64,000 bases of DNA, taken from Flavobacterium denitrificans DSM 15936 (GTDB taxonomy: Bacteria; Bacteroidota; Bacteroidia; Flavobacteriales; Flavobacteriaceae). Made by a program: the position numbers and the translations under genes. Positions 40,505-48,059 of the stretch are shown here, piece after piece; position 1 is the stretch's first letter, and each line of letters starts with the position of its first letter. The notes under the pieces are model-generated. The model saw nothing but the letters and a program-made list of their open reading frames with translations. It had not been told where the DNA came from and did no database searches. Location of the stretch: NCBI RefSeq assembly GCF_000425445.1, contig NZ_KE384377.1, forward strand, positions 924,070 through 988,069, in the 5' to 3' direction.

Positions 40505-40987
40505 ACTTTTTGATACGAAAACGAAAGAGCTTAGTCTTTATTTAACATTTGTATGTACAAGTTTTTGCATTGCTAATAAGGTTAGACTGTTTCTCTTTAC
40601 AATGGTTTAATAGGAAAGAAAAAAAATCAAATAATTTTTATTTATATCAAATCGATATCATTTAAAATTAATCTTTAAAAATTAAAAATTTAACGTAGGT
40701 TTTTGTTTATAAAAAGCGTAAAAATACGTGTTTAAAAACTAAGAAAAAGATTACGTTGTTTTTTTTAGAGCGCATTTTAACTCAATTATTTTGCGCTTTA
40801 TTTATTTTATTTGTAAACTTGATAAGGTTAAACAAAACGATTGTATTCTAGTTTCTATTATGTCATTTTTTCTGTGATGTCACAGATAAATGTAAGTTTT
40901 TTAATTTGTTTTGTGGTTTTATTTTTTGTTGTGTGAAATTTTAAAATTAACAAGTGTTTATTTTTTTTAAATCAAAATCTATTTGTT
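40505..40987. other. AT-rich intergenic region between divergent units
   Basis: About 480 bp, very AT-rich. A GCGC-based inverted pair (AGCGCA near 40769 and GCGCT near 40793) is the only structure noted. No gene seen. Confidence 0.55.
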
Positions 40988-41584
40988 ATGATGAAAAAAT
41001 TACTCCTTGGCTTATGGTTTTCTTTACTTCTTGCAGCTATTTCTGTTTTGTTTTGGAAAAATGAATTTCAATATAGTCTGCCAACGCCAATTCCTGAAGA
41101 TTATCATCCCGTAGCAATGGGAAGCAAGATTGATTTAAAGTGTTGCACAATAGATCAGAAACCTGTTTTTATTCATTTTTTTAACCCAGAGTGCCCTTGT
41201 TCGCGTTTTAATATTCCTCACGTCAGCGAACTGATAAAAAAATATGGTAATCGCGTTAATTTTAAAATTGTTGTCATAAACAACGAAAAAAGTGTCACAA
41301 TAGGAGAAATCCAGCGAAAATTTAATGCTGAAATTCCGGTTTATTTTGACGAGACAATTGCTAAAAATTGTGGTGTATTCTCCACACCGCAGGCTGCGCT
41401 CATTGATAGTTCGCAGAAACTCTATTTTAGAGGAAATTATAACAAAACTAGATATTGTACGGATGCGGAAACTAATTATGCCGAGCAGGCAATAGAAATG
41501 TTACTAAAAAAAACAAATGCCCCATCATTTGATGCTTTGGCAATGCGAGCTTACGGATGTTCATTACCAAAATGCACTAAATAA
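40988..41584 (+). CDS. membrane-anchored thioredoxin-like protein
   Basis: 198 residues. An N-terminal hydrophobic anchor (LLLGLWFSLLLAAISVLFW) places the rest in the periplasm. The domain (~45-175) has the thioredoxin/TlpA order: strand PVFIHFFNPECPCSRFNIPH with a CPCS active-site region, later VYFDETIAKNCGVFSTPQAA with the cis-Pro after ST, and ALIDSSQKLYFRG. Extra cysteine pairs (CC near 55, CTD, CSLPKC at the end) are unusual. The next gene starts 25 bp on, so they are cotranscribed. The redox partner is unknown. Confidence 0.82.
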   Translation: MMKKLLLGLWFSLLLAAISVLFWKNEFQYSLPTPIPEDYHPVAMGSKIDLKCCTIDQKPVFIHFFNPECPCSRFNIPHVSELIKKYGNRVNFKIVVINNEKSVTIGEIQRKFNAEIPVYFDETIAKNCGVFSTPQAALIDSSQKLYFRGNYNKTRYCTDAETNYAEQAIEMLLKKTNAPSFDALAMRAYGCSLPKCTK

Positions 41585-41608
41585 ATCTAACCCCTTAATT
41601 ACCTATTT

Positions 41609-42475
41609 ATGAAAACAAAAGCTAGTTTGCATGAGCGGGACTACCTGCGCAGTTTTATGTCAACGATGACAGAAAAATCGGACGTAATTATCAATTATGT
41701 TCTTGCTGTTTATTTTCTTCTCGGAATTGCATTGTCTTTTAAATATGACACTTGGGAAATCGGGGCAGGAGTAGGAACTCTAAATTTGCTGGCTTATTAT
41801 TCGGCCAAATTGTGTGTCAAAAATTCTAAATTTTATCAATACGTTCTTTCGGTTGTGCTGGCAATTTTTATGGCTCAATATATATATCAAATGCATGGCT
41901 TGTTTGAAATGCACTTTACAGTGTTTGTCGCCAGTACAATTTTGATTATTTATCAAAATTGGAAACTTCAAATTCCACTTGCTCTTTTAGTGATTTTGCA
42001 TCATGGAACTTTGGCTTATCTTCAAAATTATGTTTACAATGATGCAAATGGATTTCAGATTTATTTTTCGCAGGTAAGTTTTGATCTTGAAACTTTTTTA
42101 GTGCACATCGTACTGGCAAACGCAGTATTTTTTATGAATGGTTATTGGGCATATTATTTTAAAACGCACAGTCACGATCATATTACTAAAATTTCTGATG
42201 AATATGAATTGGAAAACATCAAATTGGCTTCTGCAAAATTCAACTCAATAATTGCAACCAAAGAATATAACGATTTTATCCATAAAACAACTTTAGATTT
42301 AAAAATGCCGGTAAGCTCTGTTTTAAAGCTGATCGATGTTTCAAAAGGGCATACAGACAATGACCAGCTCTTGAATTACCTTGAAATGATGAAGGAAAGT
42401 GCTAAAAAAATTGATAATCTTGTAAACGATATTCATTTCAAAGCGATCACTGGCAAAACAAACCCGAATCAATAA
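41609..42475 (+). CDS. membrane sensor with degenerate HisKA-like helix, no kinase domain
   Basis: 288 residues. About six membrane helices (~25-190). One stretch, MHGLFEMHFTVFVASTILII followed by YQNWKLQIPLALLVILHH, resembles the His-rich membrane sensor of some chemotaxis receptors and diguanylate cyclases. The C-terminus (~205-285) looks like a histidine-kinase dimerisation helix pair (TTLDLKMPVSSVLKLIDVSK), but the usual His of HDLK is Leu and no ATPase domain follows. It therefore cannot be a classical kinase. Possible roles are a kinase-binding sensor or regulator of the thioredoxin-like neighbour. A terminator follows. Confidence 0.72.
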   Translation: MKTKASLHERDYLRSFMSTMTEKSDVIINYVLAVYFLLGIALSFKYDTWEIGAGVGTLNLLAYYSAKLCVKNSKFYQYVLSVVLAIFMAQYIYQMHGLFEMHFTVFVASTILIIYQNWKLQIPLALLVILHHGTLAYLQNYVYNDANGFQIYFSQVSFDLETFLVHIVLANAVFFMNGYWAYYFKTHSHDHITKISDEYELENIKLASAKFNSIIATKEYNDFIHKTTLDLKMPVSSVLKLIDVSKGHTDNDQLLNYLEMMKESAKKIDNLVNDIHFKAITGKTNPNQ

Positions 42476-42569
42476 TTAACTTGACAAAAATTAAAATATT
42501 TTTTTAGTTGAATTTAAAAGTAAAGGCATAAAAGAAAATAGAATTAATGCAGAATTTATAGATAATAGA

Positions 42570-42598
42570 ATTCCCTGCTATAACGGGGATTTTTTTTT
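42570..42598 (+). terminator. terminator after the sensor gene
   Basis: Short stem ATTCCC / GGGGAT (one G-T pair) with a 9-base loop, followed by eight T residues. Confidence 0.65.
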
Positions 42599-42674
42599 AA
42601 AGTTACAAGTTTCAGGTTACAAGTTTCAAGTGGATCAAAACCTTTGGAACTTTGTAACTTTGAGCCTTTGTTCC
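42599..42674. repeat. 7-bp tandem array with inverted partner
   Basis: GTTACAA, GTTTCAG, GTTACAA, GTTTCAA in exact 7-bp phase at 42602-42629. The complementary words AACTTTGTAACTTT follow near 42649, so the region can fold back on itself. It lies between the sensor gene and the convergent recG. Confidence 0.7.
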
Positions 42675-42683
42675 TAAAAAAAG

Positions 42684-44792
42684 CTAACTAATATAATTCC
42701 AAATATTTTTCTTTTTGGTTAATTCAATAAAAACAGCTTTTAAAACCGAGTGCTCTGGCTTTTGAAGTGCACTGTCTTCTCTAAGAATTTTCATAGCATA
42801 GTTTCTCGCTACTGACAAGATTTCTCGATCCTTTACAATATCAGCAATTTGTAGGTTTAAAACGCCACTTTGCTGTGTTCCCATCATATCGCCGGGACCG
42901 CGAAGCTTAAGATCGACTTCGGCAATTTCAAAACCATCATTTGTGCCAACCATTGTTTCCATTCTTATTTTGCTGTCGGAGCTCAATTTATGGCTGGTCA
43001 TTAAAATGCAATAACTCTGCTCGGCGCCACGACCCACGCGCCCGCGCAATTGATGCAATTGTGAGAGGCCAAAACGTTCAGCGCTTTCAATAATCATAAC
43101 GCTCGCATTTGGCACATTTACGCCAACTTCAATTACAGTTGTTGCGACCATGATATTGGTTTTTCCTTCTGAAAATCGTTTCATTTCAGCATCTTTATCT
43201 GCAGGTTTCATTTTTCCGTGCAGAATAGAAATCGAATATTGTGGCAATGGAAAATCTCTTGAAATGCTTTCGTAGCCATCCATTAAATCTTTGTAGTCCA
43301 TTTTTTCAGATTCTTGAATCAACGGATAAACAATATAAATTTGTCTGCCTTTTGCAATTTCATCGCGAAGGAATTTCCAGACTTTCAGTCGGTTAGTGTC
43401 ATAGCGGTGAACGGTTTGAATTGGTTTTCTTCCTGGCGGTAATTCGTCAATTACAGAAATGTCCAAATCGCCATACAAACTCATCGCTAAAGTTCTCGGA
43501 ATTGGTGTTGCTGTCATCACTAAAACATGTGGCGGGATTTCATTTTTCTTCCACAATTTTGAGCGTTGTTCTACACCAAAACGATGCTGTTCATCAATAA
43601 TAGATAAGCCTAAATTTTGGAATTTCACTTTGTCTTCTAATAAAGCATGAGTTCCAATTATAATTTGTAGACTTCCGTTTTCCAGTTCTTCATGAATAAT
43701 TTTTCGTTCAGAAGTTTTAGTAGAACCGGTCAATATTCGGATATTAATATTTAAAGTATTAGCAAATGCTGATAATCCAATAAAATGCTGATTGGCCAAA
43801 ATTTCGGTTGGAGCCATCAAACAAGCTTGAAAACCGTTATCAATTGCCAAAAGCATACTCATAAATGCTACAATCGTTTTTCCTGAACCCACATCACCTT
43901 GAAGCAAACGATTCATTTGGGCATTGCTACCCATGTCGGTACGGATTTCTTTTAGTACTCTTTTTTGGGCGCCGGTCAAATCAAAAGGCAAATGATTTTG
44001 ATAAAATGCATTGAAAAGTTCACCTACTTTAGTAAACGGATGGCCTTTTATTTTATGCTTTCTAATTAAATTTTTAGTAATTAATTGAAGCTGAATAAAA
44101 AACAATTCCTCAAATTTTAATCGGAATTGGGCTTTCGCCAAAATTTCAGTGCTTTTTGGGAAATGAATATTGAATAAAGCCGCTCTTTTTGGAATTAATT
44201 TCAATTCTTCGATCAAATACGGAGGAAAAGTTTCCGTAAACAATGCCTGGGTCTCAATAAACAATTGTTCCATTAGTTTATTGATAGTTCTATTCGAAAT
44301 TCCTCGGTTTGCAAGAGTTTCTGTAGAAGGATAAACCGGTTGCATCGCTGAACGAAGACTTTTTTCGTGTTCACTTAAAAGCTCAATTTCTGGATGCGCC
44401 ATACTAAATTGGCTTCCATAAAGCGAGCATTTTCCAAAAATTACTAAAGTCTCATTCAGTTTTAGACTCTCACGAATCCATTTATGTCCTTGAAACCAAT
44501 TCAGGTCAATCTGTCCAGTATCATCGACGAAAGTGGCTACTAAACGCTTTTTGTTTTTAGCAAACTCAACTGTTTTAATATTGATGATTTTTCCAATAAT
44601 TTGAACTTCTGTCCCTGTATTCTGCAGTTCGTTAATCTTGTAATAACGTGTTCTGTCAATGTATCTATTCGGAAAAAAATTAACTAAATCCCCATATTTA
44701 TGAATTCCCAATTCCTTGCGAAGCAACTGGCCACGACTTGGGCCAACGCCTTTTAGGTATTCGATTGGGGTTTCAAGAAGATTGTTAGACAT
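42684..44792 (-). CDS. recG: ATP-dependent DNA helicase RecG
   Basis: 702 residues, standard length. N-terminal wedge/OB domain (~1-165, GVGPSRGQLLRKELGIHKYG), then superfamily-2 helicase motifs: LLQGDVGSGKTIVAFMSML (Walker A), DEQHRFGVEQR (DEQH box), VMTATPIPRTLAMSLYGDLD (motif III) and QLRGRVGRGAEQSYCILMTS (motif VI). It remodels stalled replication forks and Holliday junctions in the cytoplasm. Divergent from the lipoprotein gene at 45058. Confidence 0.97.
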   Translation of the reverse strand: MSNNLLETPIEYLKGVGPSRGQLLRKELGIHKYGDLVNFFPNRYIDRTRYYKINELQNTGTEVQIIGKIINIKTVEFAKNKKRLVATFVDDTGQIDLNWFQGHKWIRESLKLNETLVIFGKCSLYGSQFSMAHPEIELLSEHEKSLRSAMQPVYPSTETLANRGISNRTINKLMEQLFIETQALFTETFPPYLIEELKLIPKRAALFNIHFPKSTEILAKAQFRLKFEELFFIQLQLITKNLIRKHKIKGHPFTKVGELFNAFYQNHLPFDLTGAQKRVLKEIRTDMGSNAQMNRLLQGDVGSGKTIVAFMSMLLAIDNGFQACLMAPTEILANQHFIGLSAFANTLNINIRILTGSTKTSERKIIHEELENGSLQIIIGTHALLEDKVKFQNLGLSIIDEQHRFGVEQRSKLWKKNEIPPHVLVMTATPIPRTLAMSLYGDLDISVIDELPPGRKPIQTVHRYDTNRLKVWKFLRDEIAKGRQIYIVYPLIQESEKMDYKDLMDGYESISRDFPLPQYSISILHGKMKPADKDAEMKRFSEGKTNIMVATTVIEVGVNVPNASVMIIESAERFGLSQLHQLRGRVGRGAEQSYCILMTSHKLSSDSKIRMETMVGTNDGFEIAEVDLKLRGPGDMMGTQQSGVLNLQIADIVKDREILSVARNYAMKILREDSALQKPEHSVLKAVFIELTKKKNIWNYIS

Positions 44793-44831
44793 TTTTTAGA
44801 CTTCTGAGATTTTAAACTGGCTTAGATTTTA

Positions 44832-44857
44832 GAAAATAGAACAAAGAATATAGAGCA
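44832..44857. repeat. short ATAGAAN-type 7-bp array
   Basis: ATAGAAC, AAAGAAT, ATAGAGC in 7-bp phase in the recG upstream region, followed by a TTCTTGCTTCTATT stretch. Same word family as the array at 50125. Otherwise the 265-bp gap holds no gene. Confidence 0.5.
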
Positions 44858-45057
44858 AAAACAAAATCCATTTTCTTGCTTCTATTTTTTTTGTCTTTTT
44901 TTGAAAAAGCGAAGATAGATTTTAATTGGGAATTTCGAAAATGAATTATGGTTTTCAAATATTTGAATATTAACTTATCGTTAAGTTGCTAATTCAAGGC
45001 GCAACCATTTCAAGAAAGTAAAGTCTTGTTAATACTAAACCATCAAAAACTATAAAA

Positions 45058-45471
45058 ATGAAGAAAATAGGACTTTTATTAGTGTTTTTTATTTCACTTG
45101 TTTCTTGTTCTAATGATGATAAGGACAACAAGGCTGTGGCCAATTCAGATTATTACGGAAAATGGGTTCGCGTGTCTAATCCCGCAGCAAATAGTATTGG
45201 CACTTTGGAACCTTATTATGTTTTTAAGGAAGACATGACTTTTGTTAAAATGATACCTTATGAAAAAAATGTGTCTTTTTCAGGTACGTTTCAAATCATA
45301 AAAAATGATTCAGGAACTCATTTTCATTTAACTTATCCAAGCAAAAATGACTGGATATCAACCTGCATAGGTGGCACTTTAGAAGAAGCTTTTACGTTGA
45401 ATGATTCCGGGAATTTAGTAGATCAGGCGGGAATGTGTGATCGTTACGGAATATTTACAAAAGAAAAATAA
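45058..45471 (+). CDS. small lipoprotein, lipocalin-like
   Basis: 137 residues. Lipoprotein signal (LLLVFFISLVSCSNDDKDNK, Cys ~17). The mature part is beta-rich: YYGKWVRVSNPAANS near the N-terminus, YYVFKEDMTFVKMIPYE, then FSGTFQIIKNDSGTHFHLTY. It resembles the small lipocalin-like lipoproteins (strand with GxW) common in Flavobacterium. Ligand and role unknown. Single gene followed by a terminator. Confidence 0.78.
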   Translation: MKKIGLLLVFFISLVSCSNDDKDNKAVANSDYYGKWVRVSNPAANSIGTLEPYYVFKEDMTFVKMIPYEKNVSFSGTFQIIKNDSGTHFHLTYPSKNDWISTCIGGTLEEAFTLNDSGNLVDQAGMCDRYGIFTKEK

Positions 45472-45495
45472 AAAACGTAAGTTTGTTTTACAATT

Positions 45496-45530
45496 AAAAG
45501 CATTCAATTTTAGGATTGAGTGCTTTTTTT
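45496..45530 (+). terminator. terminator after the lipoprotein gene
   Basis: 13-bp stem AAAAGCATTCAAT / ATTGAGTGCTTTT (one G-T pair) with a 6-base loop and a run of T. It ends just before the next start codon. Confidence 0.85.
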
Positions 45531-45544
45531 AAACACTTGCAAAA

Positions 45545-46084
45545 ATGAAAACACACTTAGCTCTTTTACGCGGCATCAACGTGTCGGGTCATAATATGAT
45601 GAAAATGGATGCTTTGAAAACTATGTTGGAAAATATTGGTTTTCAAAATATTCGAACTTATCTGCAATCTGGAAATGTTTTTGTAGACAGTGAAGAAGAT
45701 GCCGCAAAAGTTGGTTTCATGATAAAACAGGAAATTTTCAAAGTTTTTGGGCATGAAGTTCCTGTAATTGTAATTACGAAGGAAGATTTAGAATTATGTT
45801 TTAAGAATAGTCCGTTTCTAAAAGAAAAAGATTTGGATACCAAAAAGCTTTATGTTGCCTTTGTTTCTACTATTTTGAAAAGTGAAAATATAAACGATCT
45901 AAAAATCAGTCAGTTTAAGCCAGATGAAGCAAGTATTGATGGCAACAGGATTTTTATAAAATATGCTGTAGGTGCAGGAAAAACTAGGCTTGAAGGCAAA
46001 TACATTGAGAAAAAACTTAACGTTATTGTTACAATTCGAAACTGGAATACGGTTACGAACCTGCTTGCAATGTATAATGAATAG
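45545..46084 (+). CDS. DUF1697 family protein
   Basis: 179 residues, the full family length. Characteristic N-terminus HLALLRGINVSGHNMMKMDA followed by IGFQNIRTYLQSGNVFVDSE, and the C-terminal NWNTVTNLLAMYNE. A cytoplasmic protein with two ferredoxin-like halves; function unknown. Its last eight bases overlap the ATG of the downstream TPR gene, indicating translational coupling. Confidence 0.92.
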   Translation: MKTHLALLRGINVSGHNMMKMDALKTMLENIGFQNIRTYLQSGNVFVDSEEDAAKVGFMIKQEIFKVFGHEVPVIVITKEDLELCFKNSPFLKEKDLDTKKLYVAFVSTILKSENINDLKISQFKPDEASIDGNRIFIKYAVGAGKTRLEGKYIEKKLNVIVTIRNWNTVTNLLAMYNE

Positions 46085-46637
46085 CCAAAAAAATATGCAA
46101 AACAAAATAATAAAACCGCTATTCATTTTTGTTTTAATTGTAGCAATGCTAATAGGTTTTTCAATATGGAAAAGGCCAAATCTATTAGTTGAGAAATATT
46201 ACTATTATTCAGGATATTTTAAACAGAGAGGAAAAAAATTAACGGATGCAATAGAAGATTATGATAAAGCAATACAGCTGAATAAAAATTATCAAACTGC
46301 TTACATTTCAAGAGGAAGTGCGTAGATGGATTTGAAAAAATATAAGCAAGCAATTTTAGATTACACAACCGCAATTCAAATAAATCCTACAAACCCAGAA
46401 CCTTATGCGTATCGTGGTCGAGGTTATTATGAAATCAATGAAATTAATAAATCAATTTTAGACTTTAATAATGCAATAAAATTAGATGAAAAATTTGGTT
46501 ACGCTTATCTAAATCGCGCGCTTGTGAGATATACTAAATTAAAAGATTATGCTGGTGGATGTGCCGATTTAAAAATAGCTTCAGATTTAGGAGAATCTGA
46601 AGCCGATGATTATTTTAAAGAAGGGATCTGCGATTAG
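46077..46637 (+). pseudogene. membrane-anchored TPR protein interrupted by an amber stop
   Basis: The frame from 46077 (or ATG 46095) gives an N-terminal anchor (PLFIFVLIVAMLIGFSIW) and a first TPR ending AYISRGSA. Then comes TAG at 46323-46325, and in the same frame MDLKKYKQAILDYTTAIQIN and two more TPRs up to 46637. In a TPR this position is normally Lys (G-SA-K-xx-L-xx), so AAG to TAG fits. The downstream ATG could restart a soluble ~103-residue TPR fragment. The remaining sequence is not decayed, so the change is recent or a read error. Confidence 0.85.
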
Positions 46638-46644
46638 TAGCAAA

Positions 46645-47388
46645 TTATTTCGGAATCAAATCACAGTACCAAAATCCGTAATCAAAAGCAGTTTTATCAT
46701 TTGTATCGCAAGCGGTGTTTGAAGAATTGTCAGTTTTTGGTTTTTCATATTTTCTGTATACAATTTCTCCAATTTCAAAATCAACTGGTTTCGAGAAAAT
46801 TGGCCCGTCAAAAGCGAAAGTATGAAATTCGCCGTTTTCTCCGCAGACATCTACATTTTCAGGTAAATCATTTATGAAATCCTGATCGATAATTCGGCCT
46901 ACAAAACTTTGATCTAAATATTTTTCGTTTACGCAAACTACAATAGTTTTAAAACCCAACGAAATAAATTCCTGAATCAAATCTTGAGAAGGAATTTTCC
47001 AAATTGGGAAAACGCCTTCAAATCCCAATTTTGCCAATTGATCTTCGCGATACTTTCTCAAATCTTCTAAAAAAATATCACCAAAAACAGAATGAGAAAT
47101 GCCTTCCTCTTTTAATTCGGTTAAGGCTTTGCACATTACATCTTCATAAACTTCCATGGTTGGCATTTCTGGAATTTGCAAGATTTTTAATGGAATTCCG
47201 ATGCTTTTTGCTTGCGCTTCCAACAACTCAATGCGAACACCATGCATTGAAATTCGCTGAAATTGCTGATTTACGCTTGTAAGCAAATATTCGATTTGAT
47301 ATACAGGATTTTGTAGAATTTTAAATAAAGAAAGAGCAGAATCTTTTCCGCTGCTCCAGTTGAATAGGGCTTTTTTAGGTGTAGACAC
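46645..47388 (-). CDS. PP-loop ATP pyrophosphatase, diphthine-ammonia-ligase-like
   Basis: 247 residues. The N-terminal PP-loop KALFNWSSGKDSALSLFKIL is followed by family features PTMEVYEDVMCKALTELKEE, the HSVFGDIFLEDLRKYRED stretch and VDVCGENGEFHTFAFDGPIF. In eukaryotes and archaea the family amidates diphthine on EF-2. Bacteria lack diphthamide, so the bacterial substrate is unknown. Convergent with the TPR pseudogene (7 bp apart). Confidence 0.9.
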   Translation of the reverse strand: MSTPKKALFNWSSGKDSALSLFKILQNPVYQIEYLLTSVNQQFQRISMHGVRIELLEAQAKSIGIPLKILQIPEMPTMEVYEDVMCKALTELKEEGISHSVFGDIFLEDLRKYREDQLAKLGFEGVFPIWKIPSQDLIQEFISLGFKTIVVCVNEKYLDQSFVGRIIDQDFINDLPENVDVCGENGEFHTFAFDGPIFSKPVDFEIGEIVYRKYEKPKTDNSSNTACDTNDKTAFDYGFWYCDLIPK

Positions 47389-47475
47389 GATTTAGAATTT
47401 TAAATGGTAAACTTACAAATTTCATTCTATTTGTTGATTAAAGGTTTGTAACTTTGGGATTTTACACGCCAAAAT

Positions 47476-48059
47476 ATGTCATTATATAAAGATAAATTCA
47501 AAACCGATTCAATTAGGTTGAAGAATTGGATTATTCAAGTGAAACAGTATATTTTATCACAATAGTTACAAAAAATAGAGAGTGCCTTTTTGGGTCGATT
47601 GAAGATGATAAAATGATTTTAAATGAAAAGGGTAGAATTATTGAGACAGAACTTTTAAAATCAATTAAAATTCGTGAAAATTGGTTTTTCCATAATGGGG
47701 TTATTATGCCAAATCATATTCATTTATTGATAGAAATTCAAAATGGAAATATTTCAAACAATGATTTAGAATCCACGACACATATTGTAGAGGCGTACGG
47801 CAGTGCGTCTCTACGTGACAATAGAGATGAAAAAAAATCTGAATCGAATTTAGGACGTCGACCAAATTCCATTTCATTATTTGTCGCAATTTTCAAGTCC
47901 ATTACAACAAAACAAATAAATGGTTCTGAATCTATTTGGCAGGCAAACTACCACGATCATCTTGTTAAGAATTATAAAAGATTTGAAACCATTTATAGTT
48001 ATATTAAAAATAATCCACGATCTTGGGAGACGGATTCAATTAATTCAAAATTTCAATGA
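47476..48059 (+). pseudogene. REP-associated tyrosine transposase (RAYT), frameshifted near the start
   Basis: A Y1/HUH single-strand transposase. The ATG at 47476 gives MSLYKDKFKTDSIRLKNW, and the frame must then slip by one base near 47529 to continue DYSSETVYFITIVTKNRECL. A G appears to be missing from a GGG run. The second frame is open to 48059 and holds the HUH motif (GVIMPNHIHLLIEI), KSITTKQINGS and the catalytic-region helix with YKRFETIYSYIKNNP. A TTG start at 47526 would lose only the first ~18 residues. A palindrome lies inside the gene. The last 4 bases overlap the M1 peptidase start. Confidence 0.85.
47787..47814. repeat. REP-like palindrome inside the RAYT gene
   Basis: GTAGAGGCGTAC-GGCA-GTGCGTCTCTAC: 12-bp arms with 10 of 12 matches, and the two mismatches are G-T wobbles in RNA. 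GTAGAGACGC... palindromes are typical of REP elements mobilised by RAYT proteins. Here the palindrome is read in frame as VEAYGSASLR. Confidence 0.75.

Noticed and set aside
25994-46325. Two in-frame TAG codons in otherwise intact genes might mean amber suppression or recoding in this organism.
   Set aside because: TAG is used as the normal terminal stop of clearly intact genes here (for example the SusR-like gene at 9008 and GH97 at 11366), and no suppressor tRNA was seen.
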